Shown here: piece after piece, positions 56,543-64,000 of the stretch
Position numbering within the stretch: position 1 is the stretch's first letter
Layout: every line of letters begins with the position of its first letter
Assembly: GCA_003278545.1 (NCBI GenBank)
Contig: QCEF01000001.1
Coordinates: 62,001-126,000, forward strand
DNA from: Prochlorococcus sp. AG-355-N16
GTDB taxonomy: Bacteria > Cyanobacteriota > Cyanobacteriia > PCC-6307 > Cyanobiaceae
Direction: 5' to 3'
Length of the DNA stretch: 64,000 nt
Position numbers and translations under genes: made by a program
Notes under the pieces: model-generated
Told to the model about the DNA's origin: nothing
Databases searched by the model: none
Seen by the model: only the letters and a program-made list of their open reading frames with translations

Positions 56543-59452
56543 TTAAGCACATTTTTTTTCTTCGAAAGTCTCGCCTTGATTTACATTGCAAGAACAAATT
56601 AAATTGCGATCGCCATATGCATTATTGATCCTAGAAACTGAAGACCAAAACTTGATAGACGTTGGAGTTTTATAAGGAAAAGAAGCTTTTTCTTTTGAAT
56701 AAGGATAATGCCAATTATCAGCAATTAACTCTTTAAGGGTATGGGGAGCGTTACTTATTACATTATTATTCTTTAAAGCAACATTTTTTTCTATTTCGCT
56801 GATTTCTTCTCCAATAGATAGCATAGCCTCGCAAAATCTATCCAATTCAACCACACTTTCACTTTCAGTAGGCTCTATCATTATCGTCTCTGGAACAGGC
56901 CAACTTATAGTTGGGGCATGAAAACTATAATCTATTAATCGTTTAGCTAAATCATTTACACTCAAACCAGTTTTGGATTTTAAATCCCTAAAATCTAAAA
57001 TACATTCATGTGCGACAAAATTATTTTTTCCTTTATAAAGAATCTTGAATTTATGCTTTAAAGAATGCGCAATATAATTTGCAGATAAAATTGCATGCGC
57101 TGTTGCTTTCCTTAAACCACTAAGACCTGCCATTTTTATGTACATCCAACTTATTGGAAGAATACTTGCACTCCCATGCTTGGCAGAAGATACGTAATTC
57201 GAATTATTAGATAAATTATTATCCATTAAGGAATGAGTAGGAAGAAATGGGCTTAAAGTTTCTGATGCAGCAACTGGACCTACTCCTGGACCACCACCTC
57301 CATGTGGAATACAGAATGTTTTATGTAAATTCAAATGACAAACATCAACACCATAATTTCCCGGTTTACATAATCCAACCTGAGCATTCAAATTAGCTCC
57401 ATCTAAATAGACAAATCCTCCCACAGAGTGAATTAAATCACATATTTTTCTGATTTGTAATTCAAAAACTCCATGAGTTGAGGGATAAGTCAACATAAGA
57501 GCCCCTATTTGGTTATCAAATTTCTTTACCTTCATCGACAAATCTTGAAAATCAATATTTCCTTCGTCATCACATTCAACAATTAACACATCAAAACCTG
57601 CCATCACTGCTGATGCAGGATTTGTACCATGTGCACTTTTTGGAATTAAACATTTTTTTCTTAACAGTTCACCTTTTGATTCAAAATAAGAGTTTATTGC
57701 CAATAAACCTGCAAACTCTCCTTGAGAGCCTGCATTTGGTTGAAAAGAAACTGATTTTAAACCAACAATCTCACTTATCCATTTTTCTAGATCAGATATA
57801 ATTTTTGAATAGCCTTTTGTTTGATCTGGTGGGGAAAAAGGATGAATGGAAGATAAATTAGCCCAAGAGACTGGATTTAACTCTGCTGCAGAATTTAACT
57901 TCATAGTACAGCTTCCCAATGGCATCATCCCATCTACCAAAGAAAAATCCTTTTCTGCAAGTCGGAATATATATCTCATTAATTCAGTTTCACTTTGGTA
58001 ATTTGTAAATATATCTTGCTGCATCCATGCACTGGATCTCAAAGCTAAACTTTCAAGATGAAATTCTTTTTCAAATTTTATATGCTCTAAATCTTCTTCT
58101 TTTTCTATAAGGTTTGCTATGAAAGTCAAAATATCTTTTATTTCTTTTTCATTACTAAGCTCATCTAAAGAGATCCCAAAGCCAGTTGAATTTTCAATAG
58201 TTGATCCCAAAGGCAAAATTCTTAAGTTATAGCCATTTTTTAAAGCTTCATTATGGATCCGCTGGGAGTGCTCAGAATAAACATCAACACTATCAAATCT
58301 AATCCCATCAGGAATATCAAAACCTAGTGTAGCTAAACTTGATTCTAAATTTATTCTCAACTCAACTAATCTCTTAGCAATTTGGGTTAATCCAGAGGGT
58401 CCATGATAAATAGCGTAAAAAGAAGAAATTATGGCTAACAAAGATTGAGCAGTACAAATATTACTAGTGGCCTTTTCCCTTCTAATATGTTGCTCTCTTG
58501 TTTGCAATGCTAGTCTTAGAGACTTTTCTCCATTTTTAGATAGAGTTTGCCCAACAATTCTTCCGGGTATCAGCCTTTTATATTTTTCGCTACAAGCAAA
58601 ATATGCTGCATGGGGGCCACCAAAACCCATTGGAACACCAAATCTTTGCATACTTCCCACTGCTACATCAACACCAAATTCAGAAATTGGTTTAATCAAA
58701 ACTTGTGCTAGTGGATCAATACATGCCGTGACAATAATTTCTGATCTATGTGCTTGGGATATTAAGAATGTGGGATCATATAATTCCCCATTTTTACCAG
58801 GTAGTTGCAACAACATTCCAAAAACATCATCATGATTAGGAAGGTTGCTTTGAGTAAAACGTTTTAAGGATATTCCCAAAGGTTTTGCTCTGGTTTGTAG
58901 AACATTAAAAGTATGATCGAAAACATTTGACTCCACTAAGTACACTTTTGAAGATTTATTTTTTCTTGCAGAAAAACTCATGGCCATAGCTTCTGCAGCA
59001 GCAGTACCCTCATCCAACAAAGATGCATTGGCGACAGGGAATCCTGTTAGTTCACAAACAATAGTCTGAAAATTAAATAAAGCTTCTAATCTTCCTTGTG
59101 CAATTTCTGCTTGATATGGAGTATAAGACGTGTACCACCTTGGATTTTCAAGAACATGTCTTTGGATTACTTTAGGCATATGATTGTCATAATAACCAAG
59201 TCCTATAAGTGATCTCATTTTAGTATTTTTATTCGCAATCTCTTCTAATTCATTTAAAGCCTCAATTTCTGAACAACTTTTGGGCAATATTTCTGAAGAT
59301 TTATCTTTAAGCTGAATATCTTCAGGAATAACTTGATTTATAAATTGATCAATATTATTAAAACCAAGCTTATTCAGCATAATTCTTTCATCATTATCTC
59401 TTAAACCAAGATGCCTATCTATAAACAAATCAGACCCAAATTTGGATGTCAT
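56543..59452 (-). CDS. gcvP: Glycine dehydrogenase (decarboxylating), P protein
   Basis: FIDRHLGLRDNDERIMLNKLGF, YTPYQAEIAQGRLEALFNFQTIVCELTG, PKSAHGTNPASAVMAGFDV, NLHKTFCIPHGGGGPGVGPV. Confidence 0.98.
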   Translation of the reverse strand: MTSKFGSDLFIDRHLGLRDNDERIMLNKLGFNNIDQFINQVIPEDIQLKDKSSEILPKSCSEIEALNELEEIANKNTKMRSLIGLGYYDNHMPKVIQRHVLENPRWYTSYTPYQAEIAQGRLEALFNFQTIVCELTGFPVANASLLDEGTAAAEAMAMSFSARKNKSSKVYLVESNVFDHTFNVLQTRAKPLGISLKRFTQSNLPNHDDVFGMLLQLPGKNGELYDPTFLISQAHRSEIIVTACIDPLAQVLIKPISEFGVDVAVGSMQRFGVPMGFGGPHAAYFACSEKYKRLIPGRIVGQTLSKNGEKSLRLALQTREQHIRREKATSNICTAQSLLAIISSFYAIYHGPSGLTQIAKRLVELRINLESSLATLGFDIPDGIRFDSVDVYSEHSQRIHNEALKNGYNLRILPLGSTIENSTGFGISLDELSNEKEIKDILTFIANLIEKEEDLEHIKFEKEFHLESLALRSSAWMQQDIFTNYQSETELMRYIFRLAEKDFSLVDGMMPLGSCTMKLNSAAELNPVSWANLSSIHPFSPPDQTKGYSKIISDLEKWISEIVGLKSVSFQPNAGSQGEFAGLLAINSYFESKGELLRKKCLIPKSAHGTNPASAVMAGFDVLIVECDDEGNIDFQDLSMKVKKFDNQIGALMLTYPSTHGVFELQIRKICDLIHSVGGFVYLDGANLNAQVGLCKPGNYGVDVCHLNLHKTFCIPHGGGGPGVGPVAASETLSPFLPTHSLMDNNLSNNSNYVSSAKHGSASILPISWMYIKMAGLSGLRKATAHAILSANYIAHSLKHKFKILYKGKNNFVAHECILDFRDLKSKTGLSVNDLAKRLIDYSFHAPTISWPVPETIMIEPTESESVVELDRFCEAMLSIGEEISEIEKNVALKNNNVISNAPHTLKELIADNWHYPYSKEKASFPYKTPTSIKFWSSVSRINNAYGDRNLICSCNVNQGETFEEKKCA

Positions 59453-59497
59453 ATTAAAATATTTTTCTTTAAAATAGCTCTTTTTAAAAAGTTTGCC

Positions 59498-59887
59498 CTA
59501 TTTTGGTACAACCTTTGATTGATATTCCTCAGAAGTCATCAAATCAGCAATTGATGCTTTTGATTCTGGTTTCAAAATGACTAACCAACCGTCTCCAATC
59601 GGATCATTCTGTAAAAGCTCAGGGTTCTCAATAACACTTTCATTAACAGATACTATTTCTCCTGAAAAAGGCAGATAGACTTCCTCAACGGCCTTAACTG
59701 ATTCTATTGTTCCAAAAGTTTCGCCTTTCTCTAAAGTCGCCCCTTCATCAGCTAATTCAACAAAAACAATATCTCCTAATTGATCTATAGCGAATTCACT
59801 AACTCCAATTTTTAATAATCCATTTACTTCCAAGACATATTCATGAGTATCAGCATAGTTGAGGTTGTCTGGAAACTTGTAAGACAT
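59498..59887 (-). CDS. gcvH: Glycine cleavage system H protein
   Basis: YADTHEYVLEVNGLLKIGVSEFAIDQLGDIVFVELADEGATLEKGETFGTIESVKAVEEVYLP (lipoyl-Lys). Confidence 0.97.
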   Translation of the reverse strand: MSYKFPDNLNYADTHEYVLEVNGLLKIGVSEFAIDQLGDIVFVELADEGATLEKGETFGTIESVKAVEEVYLPFSGEIVSVNESVIENPELLQNDPIGDGWLVILKPESKASIADLMTSEEYQSKVVPK

Positions 59888-59889
59888 GA

Positions 59890-61182
59890 TTAAGTAGATA
59901 AAGGAAGTAGAGAATCCTTTGAAATTAATTTTTCCTCTAATAATTCAGATAATAATCGAATTAATGCAATTTTGATGTGAGCTATGTGAGAACCACCTTG
60001 AACAAAAATATTGTAAGGATCTCTTAGAGGGGCATCAGCAGAAAATTCACTTGTACTACCTTCAATAAAGGTACCTCCTGCCATCAATAATTTGGAATCA
60101 TATCCATCCATTGATGATGGAACAACATTCAGAAAAGAATCTACTGGTGAAGAATTTTGAAAAGATTGACAAACTTTTTGTACTAAATCAGGATTATTCA
60201 ATCTTACTGACTGAATAAGATCAGATCTATAAGTTGCTGGCTCTGGTAAAACCTTAAATCCCAAATTTTTAAAGACTGCTGCAACCATATCAGCACCTTT
60301 TAGTGATTCGTGAACAATTTGTGGTGCTAAAAACAATCCCTGCAAAATTAATCTTCCTAGTCCAAAATTTATTCCTGCAGAAGAACCAATGCCTGGTGAG
60401 GTTAATCTAGAACATGCCATCTCAACCAACTCTGCATCTCCTGCAACGTACCCACCAGTAGGAACAATTGTTCCACCCAAATTTTTAATCAATGATCCAG
60501 CAATTATATTTGCCCCTTTAGAAATTGGTTCACTATCTTCAACAAGCTCCCCATAACAGTTATCAACAAAACAAATACAGTTAGGATCAAGAGAATGAAT
60601 AAGACTACAAATTTTCTCTATCTGATGATTCGTAAGAGACTTTCTCCAACTATATCCACAACTTTTTTGTATGAATACTAACTTGCATGAATTTTCTTTA
60701 AAAGAATGAACAATTTTTTCTTCAAAAGAATCAAAACTCTCGCAGATATTTATTTGCTTATATTCAATGTCAAAATCTTTAAGTGAGCCTTTTCCTCCTT
60801 CTCTTATTCCTATGACTTCTTCTAACGTGTCATATGGTTGTCCTGTAAGAGATAACATTACATCTCCAGGTCGAAGAATTCCAAATAAGACAGAACTTAT
60901 TGCATGCGTTCCACTTACAAATTGCATCCTCACAGCAGCCTTTTCAGCAAGAAACAATCTTGCAAAAACCGCATCAATTTTTTCTCTAGATATATCATCA
61001 TGACCACTACCAGAAGATTGATTGAAATGACTAGTAGAAACTTTTTCTTCCTTAAAAATTGTCAAAATATTTTCTAATTTCTGGAAAACCTGATTGGACC
61101 TTTCTTGGAAAACTTTACTTAAACTCTCTTCGACAGAAAGAACAGCGTTTTCAGCAAGTTTTAAGTTATTGTCAATAGTCAT
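59890..61182 (-). CDS. PLP-dependent methionine gamma-lyase/aluminium-resistance (YnbB-like) family protein
   Basis: MQFVSGTHAISSVLFGILRPGDVMLSLTGQPYDTLEEVIG, CFVDNCYGELVE, AGSLIKNLGGTIVPTGGYVAG. Confidence 0.88.
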   Translation of the reverse strand: MTIDNNLKLAENAVLSVEESLSKVFQERSNQVFQKLENILTIFKEEKVSTSHFNQSSGSGHDDISREKIDAVFARLFLAEKAAVRMQFVSGTHAISSVLFGILRPGDVMLSLTGQPYDTLEEVIGIREGGKGSLKDFDIEYKQINICESFDSFEEKIVHSFKENSCKLVFIQKSCGYSWRKSLTNHQIEKICSLIHSLDPNCICFVDNCYGELVEDSEPISKGANIIAGSLIKNLGGTIVPTGGYVAGDAELVEMACSRLTSPGIGSSAGINFGLGRLILQGLFLAPQIVHESLKGADMVAAVFKNLGFKVLPEPATYRSDLIQSVRLNNPDLVQKVCQSFQNSSPVDSFLNVVPSSMDGYDSKLLMAGGTFIEGSTSEFSADAPLRDPYNIFVQGGSHIAHIKIALIRLLSELLEEKLISKDSLLPLST

Positions 61183-61200
61183 TTATTATGAAAAATCATG

Positions 61201-61899
61201 TTATTTTTCAGAAGCTAAATTTCTTAATTCTGCGAGGAAAGCATTAGGTCCCCTACCCTGAAAATAAGAAAGTTTTTTTGAAGCCTCATATAAATCAAGG
61301 AGCTCTCCATCTAATTCTTCTGCCGTATAATCTCTAATTCCTGCAATTACCTCAGCAAAACGTTCTCTACGAGCAGATTTATTGACAGCATAGGCTTCCA
61401 TTACCTGAATTTTACATGATCTCCAAGCCTTATTCTGACAAAAATGCACTGAAAGAGCATCACTTAAAGCAGAAGCTTCTTCATCTTCTATGTACCAGTC
61501 AAAAGATGAAGGTAGAGGTTTTAATCCTGAAAATATCTCGAATAACTCCCCGGCCGATAATGGATTACCAGAATCATTTTTTAGGGGTAATGCAGACTCT
61601 TCCAAAGATTTCCATAACTCTGGGTAATCACTTTCAAAACGATCCCTGATTTTTTCAATACCTTGATCAAGAATCGTATTAACTTGAGCTAAAGCAAGAA
61701 AAACTTCAGGACCAGGCGAAGATAACTTCCCATTCCTAAGATTAGAAATTTGCGAATTATGAACTTTACCTAAATCAAGAACTTCTGAAAGTAATGGCAA
61801 TACTCTATGAGACCATCCATTTCTTTCATGCCAGAGGTGTATCAAATGAGCCATAGCCCTTCGACCTCTAGATAATTTATCGCGATATCCGAGACTCAC
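61201..61899 (-). CDS. Hypothetical protein with N-terminal HTH-like (Xre-type) segment
   Basis: SEVLDLGKVHNSQISNLRNGKLSSPGPEVFLALAQVN resembles an HTH_3 helix-turn-helix; C-terminal domain unrecognised. Confidence 0.7.
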   Translation of the reverse strand: MSLGYRDKLSRGRRAMAHLIHLWHERNGWSHRVLPLLSEVLDLGKVHNSQISNLRNGKLSSPGPEVFLALAQVNTILDQGIEKIRDRFESDYPELWKSLEESALPLKNDSGNPLSAGELFEIFSGLKPLPSSFDWYIEDEEASALSDALSVHFCQNKAWRSCKIQVMEAYAVNKSARRERFAEVIAGIRDYTAEELDGELLDLYEASKKLSYFQGRGPNAFLAELRNLASEK

Positions 61900-61974
61900 A
61901 GATAATTAAACTTATCAATAGTATAGTATGATAATATTACATATCGGTAATTTTGAAAATATTATTTCAATATC

Positions 61975-62913
61975 ATGAATTCAGTAATTTTCCAAGAAAC
62001 AGCAAAATTAAAAAAACCTGTTCCAGCTGAAAAAGTTATAGAACTCTCAGAAAAATTACTGGAACCTTCCAGTCATTCAAAAAGATATCCTCCAAGACTA
62101 CATAAAACGTGGGGAACAATAGTTTTTATGTTTGCAATTCATATTCTTTCTCTTGTAGCTATACAACCAAAATTTTGGAGTCTTCCTGCAGTCACTTCAT
62201 TATTATTTTTTTACTGGGTAACTGCTTGTTTAGGAGTCACACTTGGATATCACAGATTGTTGTCACACAGATCGTTCATTGTACCAAGATGGTTAGAAAG
62301 ATTTTTTGCTACCTGTGGAGCCATAAGTTGCCAGCATGGACCAATAGATTGGGTAGGTTTACATAGGCATCACCACTCTTTTTCAGATACTGAAGTAGAT
62401 CATCACAATAGTAAAAAGGGGTTTTGGTGGAGTCATATGGGTTGGATGTTTAAAGACGTAGAAGCACTAAAAGCTGTTCCAAAACTAAGTGCGGATTTAA
62501 TCAAGGATCCATACTATAGATTTTTAAATAAATATTTTTTACTCTTACAAATACCTATTGGACTTACATTGTACGCAATAGGTCAAAAATTAGGAGTTGG
62601 AGGATGGGCTCTAGTCCTTTGGGGAATTCCATTGAGACTTGTGGTTGTTTATCACGTAACTTGGCTAGTCAATTCCGCGACACATTGTTGGGGTAAAGCA
62701 CCATTTGAAAGTGGTGATTCATCTAAAAATAATGCGTGGGTTGCTGCATTAACATTTGGAGAAGGTTGGCATAATAACCATCATGCATTTCCCAATTCAG
62801 CAAAACAAGGATTATTTAAAGGTCAGATAGACATAACATGGGAACATATTAAGATTCTTGCGAAATTTGGATTTGCAAAAAAAGTAAAGTTACCCTCTAG
62901 GTCTTATTATTAA
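61975..62913 (+). CDS. desC: Acyl-lipid delta-9 type fatty-acid desaturase
   Basis: Three His boxes: [24 protein letters not shown]; four TM-like segments. Confidence 0.9.
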   Translation: MNSVIFQETAKLKKPVPAEKVIELSEKLLEPSSHSKRYPPRLHKTWGTIVFMFAIHILSLVAIQPKFWSLPAVTSLLFFYWVTACLGVTLGYHRLLSHRSFIVPRWLERFFATCGAISCQHGPIDWVGLHRHHHSFSDTEVDHHNSKKGFWWSHMGWMFKDVEALKAVPKLSADLIKDPYYRFLNKYFLLLQIPIGLTLYAIGQKLGVGGWALVLWGIPLRLVVVYHVTWLVNSATHCWGKAPFESGDSSKNNAWVAALTFGEGWHNNHHAFPNSAKQGLFKGQIDITWEHIKILAKFGFAKKVKLPSRSYY

Positions 62914-62933
62914 TTATATTGTTCAATATTTTC

Positions 62934-63389
62934 ATGGCTAAAAGAGTACAAGTCGCATTAACTGAATCAATCGCATCACTAGGTAAAGAAGGAGATCTAG
63001 TTGATGTAGCACCAGGATACGCAAGAAATTTTCTATTACCTTATGGCAAGGCAATGAATGTAACACCAGCAGTCCTTAAACAAATTGAGAGGAAGAAAGA
63101 AAAAGAAAAAATCGCTGCTGATAAATTAAAGCAAGAAGCTTTAGATTTCCAAACTGCATTATCTACAATAGGTAGGTTTACTATCAAAAAACAAGTTGGA
63201 GAAGATGGTGTCCTTTTCGGAACGGTTACCAATGGGGATGTTGCCGAAGCGATAGAAGCTGCAACTAAAAAAGAAATTGATAGAAGAACCATTACTGTTC
63301 CTGATATTCATAATTTAGGTTCCTTTACTGCAAAAATAAAATTACATCCAGAAGTAAATGCAGAAGTAAATATTGAAGTAACAAGTTAA
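62934..63389 (+). CDS. rplI: 50S ribosomal protein L9
   Basis: [44 protein letters not shown]. Confidence 0.97.
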   Translation: MAKRVQVALTESIASLGKEGDLVDVAPGYARNFLLPYGKAMNVTPAVLKQIERKKEKEKIAADKLKQEALDFQTALSTIGRFTIKKQVGEDGVLFGTVTNGDVAEAIEAATKKEIDRRTITVPDIHNLGSFTAKIKLHPEVNAEVNIEVTS

Positions 63390-63447
63390 TCAATTTGTTG
63401 CATTATTTTGAAAAGTAGCCAGAGTATATATCTAAGCAATTAAAGAT

Positions 63448-64000
63448 ATGGTTTCGGTACCTTTTCCAAATAATGGGCAAAATAAAAATTTTCAAAAGGA
63501 TTTTAATAGTGAAAATTCTGGATTAGTACCTCCTCAAAACGTTCAAGCAGAGGAAGCTGTTCTTGGGGGCATACTTCTTGATCCAGACGCGATCGGAAGA
63601 ATTGCGGACTTAATTAAACCTGAAGCTTTTTATATAAATGCCCATCAAGAGATTTATAGAACAGCATTAATGTTGCATACCCAGGGTAAACCAACTGATT
63701 TAACATCAATGAGTGCTTGGTTAGCAGATAATGGATCACTACAAAAAATTGGAGGAAACAGTAAAATGGTAGAACTAGTTGAAAATGTTTCCTCTACAGC
63801 TTCCATAGAACAAGTTGCTAATTTAATTAACGACAAATTCATGAGAAGGCAACTTATCAGATCTGGGAATGAAGTGGTTCAACTAGGTTTTGATCAAACT
63901 CAAGATACTAATGAAGTTCTAGATAAAGCAGAGCAAAAAATATTTGAAATCAGCCAAGAAAAACCTTCAAAAGGCCTAACTCAAGCAGCTGAAATCCTTA
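63448..64000 (+). CDS. dnaB: Replicative DNA helicase DnaB, N-terminal part (runs off window end)
   Basis: MVSVPFPNNG...PPQNVQAEEAVLGGILLDPDAIGRIADLIKPEAFYINAHQEIYRTALMLHTQGKPTDLTSMSAWL. Confidence 0.95.
   Translation, partial: MVSVPFPNNGQNKNFQKDFNSENSGLVPPQNVQAEEAVLGGILLDPDAIGRIADLIKPEAFYINAHQEIYRTALMLHTQGKPTDLTSMSAWLADNGSLQKIGGNSKMVELVENVSSTASIEQVANLINDKFMRRQLIRSGNEVVQLGFDQTQDTNEVLDKAEQKIFEISQEKPSKGLTQAAEIL

Noticed and set aside
58467-58835. 122-aa plus-strand ORF antisense to gcvP
   Set aside because: Long but fully antisense to a core gene with unambiguous homology
59453-59497. Glycine riboswitch upstream of gcvP
   Set aside because: 45-bp gap to gcvH and no conserved glycine aptamer sequence; cluster leader upstream of 61899 also lacks it

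Overview
This window looks like a contiguous, AT-rich, gene-dense cyanobacterial chromosome segment, most likely from a high-light-type marine Prochlorococcus. That assignment rests on gene content (psbZ, sqdB/sqdX, Ycf23, an RpaB-type regulator, desC, cobH), low GC and very short intergenic spacers. No database search was run. I see no mobile elements, prophage, CRISPR array or genomic-island signature, and almost everything is core housekeeping. From left to right: 3'-truncated thiC with a clear TPP riboswitch leader; ruvB, smpB, lysS, rpaB, mreBCD, ssb, ahcY; a group-2 sigma factor, mgtE, and gyrB followed by a SH3-like ORF and two crcB genes; miaA, infC, a GntR regulator next to cysE, secA; tRNA-Gly(GCC), ribH, psbZ, mutS, cobH, holA, lysC, uvrB, tilS, rnj, dapA/asd; tig-clpP-clpX-dnaX; rpmI-rplT, thiG, sqdB-sqdX, gcvP/gcvH, desC, rplI and the 5' part of dnaB. 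The observation most worth a second look is an A7 slippery site inside dnaX. It has an SD-like GAGG 10 nt upstream, a weak hairpin just downstream and a -1 frame stop two codons later, which resembles the layout of the E. coli dnaX tau/gamma frameshift signal. Other points are an N-terminal QxxLF clamp-type motif in MutS, a twin crcB pair behind gyrB, an HTH/PLP-enzyme/gcvHP cluster, a GntR-cysE pair, a T/K-repeat tail on trigger factor, and poly(A) tracts at ssb and in miaA. I did not find a convincing new multi-gene defence or mobile system.
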